Position numbers and translations under genes: made by a program
The notes under the pieces: generated by a model
Seen by the model: the letters and a program-made list of their open reading frames with translations, nothing else
What the model was told of the DNA's origin: nothing
Database searches by the model: none
In this document: positions 29,539 to 38,756 of the stretch, one piece after another
How positions within the stretch are numbered: the stretch's first letter is position 1
Layout: the number at the start of each line of letters is the position of its first letter
Assembly: GCF_003130705.1 (NCBI RefSeq)
Contig: NZ_CP021354.1
Coordinates: 1,922,001-1,986,000 of the forward strand
Direction: 5' to 3'
Origin: Rhodococcus oxybenzonivorans
GTDB taxonomy: Bacteria > Actinomycetota > Actinomycetes > Mycobacteriales > Mycobacteriaceae
DNA length: 64,000 bases

Positions 29539-31893
29539 ATGGTGGAGCGGCGTGAGGTTTTACCCATACCCGACCGGCAGCACCTCGGACTGATCACCTA
29601 TGACGCGAAGGACCCAGATACCGCCTTCCCCCCGATCGAACCCCTGCTACCCCCGCAGAACGCCCCGAACGTTCTGGTGATCCTGCTGGACGACGTCGGT
29701 TTCGGGGCGGCCAGTGCCTTCGGCGGTCCGGTGCACACCCCGACCGCGGAGCGACTGCAACGCGACGGCCTCACCTACAACCGCTTCCACACCACCGCCC
29801 TCTGCGCACCGACCCGAGCCGCGCTGCTCAGCGGCCGCAACCACCACTCGGTGGGGATGGGCATGATCACCGAAACCGCGACCTCGGCGCCGGGCTCGTC
29901 CGGGCTGCGGCCGAACACCAAGGCCGCACTGCCGATGACCCTGAAACTCAACGGTTACTCGACCGCTCAGTTCGGAAAGTGCCACGAGGTGCCGCCGTGG
30001 CAGACCTCCCCGATCGGGCCTTTCGACGCGTGGCCGACCGGCGGCGGTGGCTTCGAGCACTTCTACGGGTTCATCGGCGGCGAGAACAACCAGTACTATC
30101 CGGCGCTGTACGAGGGCGTGGCGCCGATCGAGGTGGACAAGACACCCGAGGACGGCTACCACCTCACCGAGGATCTCGCCGACCACGCCATCGACTGGAT
30201 TCGGAGCCAGAAGTCCCTAGCCCCGAACAAACCGTTCTTCGTGTACTTCGCACCCGGGGCCACGCACGCCCCGCATCACGTGCCCCCGGAGTGGGCGGAC
30301 AAGTACGCCGGCCAGTTCGCCGGCGGATGGGACGCGCAACGCGAGTCGACTCTCGAGCAGCAGAAGCGGCGCGGCGTCGTCCCCGCCGACACCGAACTCA
30401 CGGCGCGCCCGGAGGCTATTCCCGGGTGGGAGGAGATGGACGACGCACTCAAACCGGTGCTGGAACGCCAGATGGAGGTGTACGCGGGATTCCTCGAGCA
30501 CACCGACTTTCACGTCGGCCGCGTGATCGACGCGATCGAAACGATCGGCGCCCTGGACAACACCCTCGTCTACTACATCATCGGCGACAACGGTGCCTCC
30601 GCCGAGGGAACCATCAACGGCGCATTCAACGAGATGGCGAACTTCAACGGTCTCGCCGCCATCGAGACCCCGGAGTTCATGGCCGAGGTGAAGGACAAAC
30701 TCGGCACCCCGGAGGCCTACAACCATTACTCGGTGGGCTGGGCGTGGGCGATGTGTGCGCCGTTCCAATGGACCAAGCAGGTCGCCTCGCACTGGGGTGG
30801 CACCCGCAACGGCACCATCGTCCACTGGCCCGCCGGGATCCGCAGCAAGGGTGAAGTTCGGTCACAATTCACCCATGTCGTCGACGTGGCAGCGACGGTG
30901 CTCGAGGCGGCCGGACTGCCCGAGCCCACGTTCGTCAACGGGGTGCAGCAGGCCCCGCTCGAGGGCCCGAGCATGCTGTACAGCTTCGATCAGCCGGAGG
31001 CTCCGGAACGACACGACCTGCAGTACTTCGAGATGGCCGGTAACCGCGGCATCTACTACAAGGGCTGGAGCGCGGTCACCCGGCACAGCACCCCGTGGCT
31101 GCCGAACGAGGTGCTGCCCGCCCTCGATGACGACGTGTGGGAACTCTACGACGGGTCGACCGACTGGTCGCAGGCCCATGACCTCGTCGCCGAGATGCCC
31201 GATAAACTCGCTGCACTGCAACGGCTCTGGTTGATCGAGGCGGTGAAATTCAACGTTCTTCCCATCGACGACCGCCGCTTCGAACGGCTGAACCCGACCA
31301 TCGCCGGCCGACCGCAACTCGTGACGGGAACCTCGCAGGTGTTGTTCCCGGGGATGAAGCGGCTCAGTGAACACAGCGTGATCGACATCAAGAACCGGTC
31401 GTTTTCGGTAACCGCGGCGATCGAGACGCCGAAGGACGGGCTCACCAACGGTGTCATCATCGCCCAGGGCGGTCGCTTCGGCGGCTGGGCTTTCCATGTC
31501 AGGGAGGGGCGAGTGAGATTCGTCTACAACCTGCTCGGCATGAGCGAATTCGTCGTCGGGGCAACCGAAGACCTCGACACCGGCAGTCACCAGGTCCGCG
31601 CCGAGTTCGCTTACGACGGAGGCGGTCTGGCGAAGGGCGGCACCGTCACCCTCTACATCGACGGCCGCAGCGTCGGCAGTGGACGGGTCGACCAGACGCA
31701 ACCGATGGTCTTCTCGGCAGACGAGACCACCGATATAGGCAACGACTTCGGTATGCCGGTGAGCACCGACTACACCGGTGCCGCCAAGTTCAACGGGCGT
31801 ATCGAGGTCGTGAAGATCGACGTCGGCGAAGACGACCACTCCCACCTCGTCGACCCCGCCGAAGTCGTCCGGGTCGCAACCTCCCGCCAGTAA
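29539..31893 (+). CDS. Arylsulfatase-type sulfatase
   Basis: 784 aa. Type I sulfatase with the formylglycine motif Cys89-Ala-Pro-Thr-Arg (in LCAPTRAALLSGRN), metal-binding Asp51/Asp52 (LLDDVGFG), and the later YYIIGDNGASAEGT and SHWGGTRNGTIVHWPAGI. No signal peptide is visible, so it is probably cytosolic. The C-terminal part (about 600-740) looks like a beta-rich, LamG-like jelly roll, as in the large actinobacterial arylsulfatases of this length. It releases sulfate from organic sulfate esters. It sits 10 bp upstream of a cation/proton antiporter gene and near a DASS-type anion transporter, suggesting a sulfate-ester uptake and use locus. Confidence 0.9.
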   Translation: MVERREVLPIPDRQHLGLITYDAKDPDTAFPPIEPLLPPQNAPNVLVILLDDVGFGAASAFGGPVHTPTAERLQRDGLTYNRFHTTALCAPTRAALLSGRNHHSVGMGMITETATSAPGSSGLRPNTKAALPMTLKLNGYSTAQFGKCHEVPPWQTSPIGPFDAWPTGGGGFEHFYGFIGGENNQYYPALYEGVAPIEVDKTPEDGYHLTEDLADHAIDWIRSQKSLAPNKPFFVYFAPGATHAPHHVPPEWADKYAGQFAGGWDAQRESTLEQQKRRGVVPADTELTARPEAIPGWEEMDDALKPVLERQMEVYAGFLEHTDFHVGRVIDAIETIGALDNTLVYYIIGDNGASAEGTINGAFNEMANFNGLAAIETPEFMAEVKDKLGTPEAYNHYSVGWAWAMCAPFQWTKQVASHWGGTRNGTIVHWPAGIRSKGEVRSQFTHVVDVAATVLEAAGLPEPTFVNGVQQAPLEGPSMLYSFDQPEAPERHDLQYFEMAGNRGIYYKGWSAVTRHSTPWLPNEVLPALDDDVWELYDGSTDWSQAHDLVAEMPDKLAALQRLWLIEAVKFNVLPIDDRRFERLNPTIAGRPQLVTGTSQVLFPGMKRLSEHSVIDIKNRSFSVTAAIETPKDGLTNGVIIAQGGRFGGWAFHVREGRVRFVYNLLGMSEFVVGATEDLDTGSHQVRAEFAYDGGGLAKGGTVTLYIDGRSVGSGRVDQTQPMVFSADETTDIGNDFGMPVSTDYTGAAKFNGRIEVVKIDVGEDDHSHLVDPAEVVRVATSRQ

Positions 31894-31903
31894 TCGGTCC
31901 GAC

Positions 31904-33169
31904 ATGACGTGGGCGCTACCCGCGATCGCTGCGATTCTGCTCGCCTACGCGGCGATCTCCGGTCGGACTGCGGGCACGCCGATCACGGCCCCGATCGTCT
32001 TCACCGTCGGCGGTTTGCTCCTCGGTGCAAGCACGGTGGGGCTGATCGACGTGCATCCCGCCGCCGAGACGGTGAAACTTCTCGCGGAGGTGACGCTCAC
32101 GCTGGTGCTGTTCTCCGACGCCTCCCGGGTCGACCTGTCAGCCCTCCGTGCCGAAATCGCCCTTCCCGCCCGTCTGCTGGGCATCGGCCTGCCACTGACA
32201 ATCGCGGCCGGTTTCGGTGCCGCCCTGCTCCTACTCGGTGATCTGGCGTGGCCCGAGGCGCTCCTGCTTGCGGTGATCCTCGCGCCGACCGACGCTGCTC
32301 TCGGCCAGGCCGTGGTCACCCTGCCGATCCTGCCGTCCCGAATACGGCAGGGTTTGAACGTCGAGAGCGGGCTCAACGACGGAATCTGCGTGCCGCTGTT
32401 CTTGATCGTGCTGGCGATCGCGCAGGCCGAGGCAGGGGCGATCGGCGGCGGCGCCGCGGCCCGGTTGGTCGCCGAGCAGATCGGTTACGGCATCGTCTCG
32501 GGAATCGGTGCCGGGGCGATAGCGGCGGCGATCCTGGTAGTAGCCGGCCGCCACCGCACGATCGATCCGTTGTGGGCGCAGACCGTTCCCTTGACGGCGG
32601 CCCTACTCGCCTACACCGTCGCCGTGCCGTTGGGTGGTTCCGGTTTCATCGCTGCGTTCGTCGGCGGACTCACCTTCGGCGCCATCCGCCACCGAGGCGA
32701 GGTCAACCACAGCGATGGCGAGAGCAGTGACGGTGCCGACCTTCTCGACGAGGCCGGTGACCTGTTCAACGCGATCACCTTCATCGTCTTCGGCGCCGTG
32801 CTGCTCGGACCGGCTCTCGGCCACCTGTCGTGGGCCGTGCTCGGCTACGCAGTCGTGAGCCTGACTGCCGTCCGGATGGTTCCCGTCACCCTGTCTCTGA
32901 TCGGGACACGTCCGCGCGCCCCCACCGTCGCCTTCCTCGGATGGTTCGGGCCGCGCGGACTCGCGACCATCGTCTTCGTCATCCTCATCTTCGAAGAATC
33001 CGGCGAGCTGCCCCACGAGGAATTACTGCTGACCACCGCCGTCATCACCATCGGACTTTCGGTGCTCGCCCACGGACTCACCGCCGCGCCGCTGGCCGAT
33101 CGCTATGCCAAGTGGTTCCGTCACCACCCCCGAGGCGAGGGCGTCATGGCACCAGATCCCGGTCGATGA
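31904..33169 (+). CDS. Cation:proton antiporter (CPA1/NhaP-like)
   Basis: 421 aa with about 12 hydrophobic segments. The ion-binding region is recognisable from LAPTDAALGQAVV (Thr-Asp pair) and NVESGLNDGICVPL (Glu-Ser-Gly-Leu-Asn-Asp) typical of NhaP/CPA1 antiporters, plus GWFGPRGLATIVFV near the C-terminus. It has no large cytosolic regulatory tail. It would exchange Na+ or K+ for protons. It begins 10 bp after the sulfatase stop and is therefore likely co-transcribed with it, possibly balancing ion or pH effects of sulfate release. Confidence 0.88.
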   Translation: MTWALPAIAAILLAYAAISGRTAGTPITAPIVFTVGGLLLGASTVGLIDVHPAAETVKLLAEVTLTLVLFSDASRVDLSALRAEIALPARLLGIGLPLTIAAGFGAALLLLGDLAWPEALLLAVILAPTDAALGQAVVTLPILPSRIRQGLNVESGLNDGICVPLFLIVLAIAQAEAGAIGGGAAARLVAEQIGYGIVSGIGAGAIAAAILVVAGRHRTIDPLWAQTVPLTAALLAYTVAVPLGGSGFIAAFVGGLTFGAIRHRGEVNHSDGESSDGADLLDEAGDLFNAITFIVFGAVLLGPALGHLSWAVLGYAVVSLTAVRMVPVTLSLIGTRPRAPTVAFLGWFGPRGLATIVFVILIFEESGELPHEELLLTTAVITIGLSVLAHGLTAAPLADRYAKWFRHHPRGEGVMAPDPGR

Positions 33170-33187
33170 CATGGCCGCACCGACTGA

Positions 33188-34795
33188 TCACCCACCGCCG
33201 AGACCGACCACGGCGATCATCAGGGGCAGGAAGACGATGATCAGGATCGCGCCGACGATGTCGAAGGTGATTCCGCTTCGGATCATCGTGGTGATCCGGA
33301 CGGCTCCGGAGCCGTAGACCACGGCGTTCTGCGGCGTCGAGACCGGCAGCATGAATCCGAACGATGCGGCGAACGTGGCCGCGAGCGCAGGCACGAAGGG
33401 GTTGACCCCGGCGGCCAACGCCACCGGGATCACAATCGGCACCACGACCGCCGCCGACGCCGTGTTGCTCGTCGTCTCCGATACGGCGATGGCCAGCAGC
33501 ACCGCGAACACGGTGATGGCGACGACGCTCGTCAGGCCCAGCGAATCCGCGACGGATGTGCCGATCGTCTCGGCGAGTCCGGTGTCGGCGAGCAGTGAGC
33601 CGAAGATGATGCCGCTACCGAACAGCACGATCGTGCCCCAGTCGATTTCTGCTGCGTCCCGCCAGGTCAGCGTGAATTCGCGATTCTCCCAATCTGTCGG
33701 CAGCAGATAAAGCAACGCCGCGCCGAAGACCGCGACCATGCCCTCGTCGAGTCGGTCGCTGATCGTGCCGTAGAGGTCCGAGTCGTTGCCGGCGATCACC
33801 GCGACGATACCGGGCAGGATCCACAGCGTCACTGTGACTCCGAACGCGATGAGCGTGTTCTTCTCGGCACGCGACAACGGACCCATTTCTGCGCGCTGCT
33901 CAGCCAGGTAGTCGGCGACGCCTTCGATGCGCCGAATCTCCGGTTTGTTGATGCGCAGCAGGATGATGGCGAGCGCGATGAACATCAGCAGGCAGATCGG
34001 GAGGGCCATCACCATCCACTGCCCGAAGCTGATCCGCTCCCCGGTGGCCTCCTCGATGAGCCCGCGTCCGATCAGGTTGGGTGGGCTTCCGACCGGTGTC
34101 AACAGGCCGCCCACGCTGGCGCTGTATGCGAGCATCAGCATGATCGCGGCACCCACCCGAACCCGCAGCGGGTCGAAGTTCTCGGCGACGACGCCGCGGC
34201 GCTGCATGAGCTTCGCGATGACGCCGAGGATGCCCAGGGCGGTGGGCAGCAGCATGGCCACGGTCGCGGTGTTGGATACGAACGCCGAGAGTCCGCACGT
34301 GATCGCACCGAACGCGACGATCACACCGGTGGTGGACTGGCCGACACGCGGCAGGGTCAGGATCCGAAACGCGAACCGCCGTGCGACGCCGTGCTCGAGC
34401 ATCGCCTGGGCAAGGATGAACGCTCCGATGAACGTGAAGATCGTCGACGACCCGAACGCGGCGAGCACCTCGTCGGCCGGCGCCACTCCCAGAAACACCA
34501 CGATCGCCACCCCGAGCAGCCCGCCGATCGGGATCGGCACCGCCTCGGTCACCCACAACACGATGACGCCGAGCAGCACGCCTGCCAACGTCTGCTGGTC
34601 GGGCGGTATGTCGATCGGCAGGGCGAGGAAGACGATCGTGATCAGTGGCGCCAGAAAGAGCCCGATCGTGCGGCGGCCCTTCTCGAATCGCTCCTCGGCG
34701 GGTGAGAGCTGCTGTTCGCCGAGGCTGCGATAAGTGGTGTGCCCGAGCAACGCCTTGTCGACGTCGGTGCGGTCGCCCTGGTTCTCGGTTGTCAT
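33188..34795 (-). CDS. DASS family (SLC13-type) sodium:anion symporter
   Basis: 535 aa, about 11-12 membrane segments. It has the two divalent-anion:sodium symporter signatures: SNTATVAMLLPTALGI in the first half and SETTSNTASAAVVVPIV in the second, plus the helix-hairpin PVGSPPNLIG. The N-terminal ~45 residues are hydrophilic. Family members carry dicarboxylates such as succinate or citrate, or sulfate. It converges with the antiporter gene with 18 bp between stops. Proximity to the sulfatase makes sulfate a candidate, but dicarboxylates are equally possible. Confidence 0.88.
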   Translation of the reverse strand: MTTENQGDRTDVDKALLGHTTYRSLGEQQLSPAEERFEKGRRTIGLFLAPLITIVFLALPIDIPPDQQTLAGVLLGVIVLWVTEAVPIPIGGLLGVAIVVFLGVAPADEVLAAFGSSTIFTFIGAFILAQAMLEHGVARRFAFRILTLPRVGQSTTGVIVAFGAITCGLSAFVSNTATVAMLLPTALGILGVIAKLMQRRGVVAENFDPLRVRVGAAIMLMLAYSASVGGLLTPVGSPPNLIGRGLIEEATGERISFGQWMVMALPICLLMFIALAIILLRINKPEIRRIEGVADYLAEQRAEMGPLSRAEKNTLIAFGVTVTLWILPGIVAVIAGNDSDLYGTISDRLDEGMVAVFGAALLYLLPTDWENREFTLTWRDAAEIDWGTIVLFGSGIIFGSLLADTGLAETIGTSVADSLGLTSVVAITVFAVLLAIAVSETTSNTASAAVVVPIVIPVALAAGVNPFVPALAATFAASFGFMLPVSTPQNAVVYGSGAVRITTMIRSGITFDIVGAILIIVFLPLMIAVVGLGGG

Positions 34796-35040
34796 GGTCC
34801 CTCCCCGGCGCAGATCGGTACGGGAGTAGTACCCATGAATGAGCGTGATAGTCGTGTCACGACCTGTTCTCTCGGCACGACCGAGACTTGCGACCAGTGT
34901 CGGACCCGACCCGTCCTGGGCCGACGAGTCCGGTCAACTGGCGGAGCCACCCGTGCACGAAGCGCGCCGGCACCTTCGAGTCCGCGTCGGGGTCGTCTAA
35001 ATGCCATGCGCGACAGCACTATCGAACTTGGCGATATTGC

Positions 35041-35421
35041 TCAGCCCAGCGCCTTAGCTTTGAGAGTGTCGTACTCGGCCTGGTTGATGGTGCCTGCGTC
35101 GAGGAGTGCTTTCGCGTCGGCGATCTGGTCGGCGGCCGACTTGCCTGCCACCTCCCTGATGTAACGGTCAGTTGCCTGCCTCGCCGAGTTGTGCGCCTCG
35201 AGTTGCCTTTCCGCGATCCCACGACCGCGGGCGATGAGATACACGAACGCAGTGATGTACGGCAGCACGATCAGAAAAATGATCCAGAGTGTTTTGGTGA
35301 ACCCGGACATAGCGCGATCGCGGAACAGGTCACCGAGGATCTGGAAAAGGATCATCAGGTAGGCGACGAACGCGAACACGACCAGCGTGTACCACAGCAG
35401 GTCCCAGAATGAATCCATCAT
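35041..35421 (-). CDS. PLDc_N/SHOCT domain small membrane protein
   Basis: 126 aa from the ATG at 35421, which has AAGGAG 7 nt before it. Two hydrophobic segments (LLWYTLVVFAFVAYLMILF and TLWIIFLIVLPYITAFVYLIA) form a PLDc_N-type membrane module. It is followed by a helix and a C-terminal SHOCT motif (IADAKALLDAGTINQAEYDTLK). Such proteins are thought to assist membrane oligomerisation; no enzymatic role is expected. It stands alone between the DASS transporter and a divergent alpha/beta hydrolase gene. Confidence 0.85.
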   Translation of the reverse strand: MMDSFWDLLWYTLVVFAFVAYLMILFQILGDLFRDRAMSGFTKTLWIIFLIVLPYITAFVYLIARGRGIAERQLEAHNSARQATDRYIREVAGKSAADQIADAKALLDAGTINQAEYDTLKAKALG

Positions 35422-35616
35422 GAGGTAGCTCCTTCGCACTTGTGGACTGCGGTGGTGTGCAGCCCGAAATGTGCACCGCTTACCTGGTCAGCATCGTCCT
35501 TCGAGCCCCCGATTGTGCGCAGTTCCGCATAACGGGTAGCGCGACACATGCCGCCATTGGGTTGCTCCTGCGACTGCACCGTGGTGTGCTTCTGCTCGTG
35601 GAAGGGAGACGATGAG

Positions 35617-36318
35617 ATGGCCGTGACTTTCGTCTTGTTGCCCGGCGCCGGATCCGACTCGTGGTACTGGCACCGAGTCGTGCCCATTCTGACAGGCAAC
35701 GGGCACTCCGCCATCACCGTCGACCTGCCCTACAGCGACGAGAGCGCAGGCCAATACGAGTTCGCCGACGTCGTCGTCAAGGCGTTGCACGACGTCGAGG
35801 GTCCCGTCGTGCTGGTCGCGCAGTCGATGTCGGCGTTCACCGCGGCGATCGTGTGTGAACGAACCGACGTCGACGTCGATCTGCTGGTTTTGGTGGCTCC
35901 GATGCTTCCGGCGCCGGGGGAGTCGGCGGGCGAGTGGTGGGCGAACACCGGGCAGTCCGCGGCGCAGCGTGCGCTCGCGGTCAGCGAGGGACGTGACCCG
36001 GCCGCCACCAACGATCTGCGGGAACTGTTCTTCCACGATGTGCCGGAGGAGCTTATCGAGGAAGCGTTCCAGGCCGAAGAGGTCGCCATGTCGGACACTC
36101 CGTTCGAGACGGTATGGCGGGCGGAGGAGTGGCCGCACGTGAAGACCCGTGTGATCGCGGGCAGTCGAGACCGCCTCTTCCCTGTCGATTTCATGAAACG
36201 GATCGTCCGGGAGCGTCTGGGCATTGCACCCGACGTGATCGATGCGGGACACCTGATCGCCTTGGCCCGACCCCGGGAACTGGCCGCGGCGCTCGAGGGC
36301 TACGTCGAGGGACTCTGA
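35617..36318 (+). CDS. Alpha/beta hydrolase
   Basis: 233 aa from the ATG at 35617, with GAAGGGA about 9 nt upstream. Compact hydrolase fold: LLPGAGSDSWYWHRVVPIL with the oxyanion loop, nucleophile Ser70 in VAQSMSAF (an unusual AQSMS instead of GxSxG), a late Asp in AGSRDRLFPVDF and His in IDAGHLIALARP. It resembles the EstC/salicylate-esterase or MenH-like group of small hydrolases. Substrate is unknown. The Gly-to-Ala change ahead of Ser should still allow catalysis. Confidence 0.82.
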   Translation: MAVTFVLLPGAGSDSWYWHRVVPILTGNGHSAITVDLPYSDESAGQYEFADVVVKALHDVEGPVVLVAQSMSAFTAAIVCERTDVDVDLLVLVAPMLPAPGESAGEWWANTGQSAAQRALAVSEGRDPAATNDLRELFFHDVPEELIEEAFQAEEVAMSDTPFETVWRAEEWPHVKTRVIAGSRDRLFPVDFMKRIVRERLGIAPDVIDAGHLIALARPRELAAALEGYVEGL

Positions 36319-36424
36319 TCGTCACGGTGACCGTCGCCGAGCGCCGACCCCTGAACCGCGGTTAGTCTGCCGAGAACGGCGCAATCCGTTCCCGAGGTCC
36401 GAGCACATGGAGGTGCGAGACACG

Positions 36425-36865
36425 ATGTCGTTGTCGGTATCAGGCGAGTTCGAGATCGAAGCAACCCCCGAACAGGTCATGCGTGCCCTTGTCGATGTGG
36501 AGCGGATCCCCGAGTGGTCGGCGGTGCACAAAAAAGTCATCGTGGAGTCGCGGTTCGAGGACGGGCGACCGCGGACCGTGCGGATGACGCTCTCGGTGCT
36601 CGGTGTCTCGGACACTCAGTTGGCCGAGCACAAGTGGATCGACGACGAGCAGATGTCCTGGGTCCTCGTCGAGAGCGACAAACAGCGGAGTCAGGAAGGC
36701 GAGTACCGCCTCACGCCCACGTCGCGCGGCACCTCTGTGCGGGTCACGATGTCGGTCGACCCCAAGATCCGGTTGCCTCAGGCGGTGCTGCGGCAGGGGC
36801 AGAAGCAGGCGATCCGGACCATCCGCAAGGGTCTGACGAAGTTCGTCGTCGACAACTACGTGTGA
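36425..36865 (+). CDS. SRPBCC/START-like lipid-binding family protein
   Basis: 146 aa. The ATG at 36425 is preferred because GGAGGTG lies ~9 nt before it; the ATG at 36407 overlaps that site. Polyketide-cyclase/START helix-grip fold pattern: SGEFEIEATPEQVMRALVDVERIPEWSAV at the start, a central beta sheet, and a long C-terminal helix (LRQGQKQAIRTIRKGLTKFV). It is very similar in plan to the small mycobacterial cyclase/dehydrase family proteins. It probably binds a hydrophobic ligand. The nhaA-dsbA fusion gene follows 26 bp later, so they may be co-transcribed. Confidence 0.82.
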   Translation: MSLSVSGEFEIEATPEQVMRALVDVERIPEWSAVHKKVIVESRFEDGRPRTVRMTLSVLGVSDTQLAEHKWIDDEQMSWVLVESDKQRSQEGEYRLTPTSRGTSVRVTMSVDPKIRLPQAVLRQGQKQAIRTIRKGLTKFVVDNYV

Positions 36866-36891
36866 CCAGTCGAGCGTGAGCGAGGGGACAG

Positions 36892-38754
36892 ATGGCGGTC
36901 GAGGACAATCCCACACGACTGGGGCGGTTGTCGGCACGACTTGCCGGGATTCGTGACGGCACCGACGACGACACGTTGTCGGCCGGCTTCCTGCTCGTGG
37001 CCACTGGTCTGGCGTTGGTGTGGGCGAACATCGGGACCACGTACGAGTCGTTCTGGCACACGCCGATCACCATTCAGGTCGGCGAATACGGAATCAGCCT
37101 CGACCTGAAGCACTGGGTCAACGACGCTTTGATGACGCTGTTCTTCTTCGTTGTCGGCCTCGAGGTGAAGCGGGAACTCACTATCGGTGAGCTCACCGAC
37201 AGAGCGCGTGCCGCAGTGCCTCTAGTCGCCGCCGTCGCCGGTTTGGCCTTGCCGGCTGCGCTGTTCCTCGCCCTCAACCCGAGTGGCGACGAGGCCGCCG
37301 CATGGGGCGTGGTGGTGTCGACGGACACCGCGTTCGTGCTGGGTGCGCTGGCGCTCGTCGGACCGAAGTGCCCTGCGCGACTCCGCGTGTTCATCCTCAC
37401 CCTCGCGGTCGCCGACGACATCGGCGCACTCGCCATCATCGCCTTCTTCTACACCGACAATCTGCGGCTCGGTCCGCTCGTGCTCGGTGCGGTGGGACTA
37501 CTGCTGATCATGCAGTTGCGTCGACTGGAGGTGTGGCGTGGAGTCGCCTACTTCATCGTCGCGGCCGGCACGTGGGTGGCCTTCTACGAATCCGGTGTCC
37601 ATCCCACGCTCGTGGGCGTGTTGATCGCCCTGATCCTTCCCGTGTATCCGCCCAGGCGCCGCGAGGTGGAGCGGGCGGGCGAACTCACTCGAGCGTTCCG
37701 GCAATCACCGAACTCCGAGTACGCCCGGGCAGCCCAGCTCGGTGTCCTCCGGGCTGTGTCCGTCAACGAGCGGCTCCTGCGGTTCTATCAGCCGTACACC
37801 GCCTTCCTCGTGGTGCCGATTTTCGCGCTCGCCAATGCCGGCGTGGTCGTCACCGGGCAGACCCTCGCCGACGCTGTGAGGTCGCCGCTGGCCTGGGGCA
37901 TCGTGCTCGGCCTCGTGGTCGGCAAGTTCGTCGGCATCACCGCCTCCACCGCACTGTTCTCGAAAATGCGTCCGGGTAGCCTGCCACCCGGACTCAACTT
38001 GTCCCAGATCAGCGGCGGCAGCGCGTTGGCGGGCATCGGTTTCACGATCTCATTGTTCATCGTCGATCTCGCCATCGAATCGCCTGTCCTGGCGAACGAC
38101 GCCCGCGTCGGCGTCCTGACGGCAGCGGTGATTGCCACCGTCCTCGGCTGGGCGCTGTTCCGGTTCTCGGACTGGCGCACTCCGCCGACCGAGGCGATCG
38201 GAACCACCCTTCTGCGGGCGGTACAGCCAGGGCGCGATCACCTACGGGGACCGGTAGACGCACCGCTCACCTTGGTGGAGTACGGCGACTTCGAGTGCCC
38301 GTTCTGCACCAAGGCCACCGGCAGCATCCGCGACGTGCGCACGCATTTCGGTGATGGACTGCGCTACGTGTTCCGGCATCTGCCTCTCGACGAGGTGCAC
38401 CCGCATGCGCGTTTCGCTGCCCACGCCGCGGAGGCGGCCGACCGGCAGGGCCGGTTCTGGGAGATGCACGATCACCTGTTCGCCAACAGTGATGCCCTCG
38501 ATGAGGACGAAATCTACGGGTACGCGGCGGAACTCGGCTTGGACATGAACCGGTTCGAGGAGGAACTGCGCACCGGCGAGTACCTGCACCGCGTCGACGA
38601 CGACGAACTCGACGCCCAGACCAGTGACTTCCGGCAGACACCGACGTTCTATCTCGGAGCCACGGGCACCGATCTCACCCGGCACACCGGACCGTTCGAC
38701 GCGGCCACGTTGATTCGCCGCCTCGAAGAGGCACGGGACGCGCAAGGCGACTGA
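36892..38754 (+). CDS. nhaA: NhaA Na+/H+ antiporter fused to a DsbA-like thioredoxin domain
   Basis: 620 aa with GAGGGGACAG before the ATG. Residues ~25-425 are Nha[11 protein letters not shown] (144-153), the ion-binding pair Asp175-Asp176 in VADDIGAL and the conserved Lys345 in VGKFVGI. Residues ~440-615 are a DsbA/FrnE-type thioredoxin fold with Cys469-Pro-Phe-Cys472 and the cis-Pro region in QTPTFYLG. E. coli NhaA has only ~388 residues. The fused domain should face the cytosol if NhaA topology is kept, so a redox control of antiport is more plausible than extracytoplasmic oxidative folding. Similar fusions are known in actinobacteria. Its stop lies 2 bp from that of the convergent kinase gene. 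Confidence 0.9.
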   Translation: MAVEDNPTRLGRLSARLAGIRDGTDDDTLSAGFLLVATGLALVWANIGTTYESFWHTPITIQVGEYGISLDLKHWVNDALMTLFFFVVGLEVKRELTIGELTDRARAAVPLVAAVAGLALPAALFLALNPSGDEAAAWGVVVSTDTAFVLGALALVGPKCPARLRVFILTLAVADDIGALAIIAFFYTDNLRLGPLVLGAVGLLLIMQLRRLEVWRGVAYFIVAAGTWVAFYESGVHPTLVGVLIALILPVYPPRRREVERAGELTRAFRQSPNSEYARAAQLGVLRAVSVNERLLRFYQPYTAFLVVPIFALANAGVVVTGQTLADAVRSPLAWGIVLGLVVGKFVGITASTALFSKMRPGSLPPGLNLSQISGGSALAGIGFTISLFIVDLAIESPVLANDARVGVLTAAVIATVLGWALFRFSDWRTPPTEAIGTTLLRAVQPGRDHLRGPVDAPLTLVEYGDFECPFCTKATGSIRDVRTHFGDGLRYVFRHLPLDEVHPHARFAAHAAEAADRQGRFWEMHDHLFANSDALDEDEIYGYAAELGLDMNRFEEELRTGEYLHRVDDDELDAQTSDFRQTPTFYLGATGTDLTRHTGPFDAATLIRRLEEARDAQGD

Positions 38755-38756
38755 TC

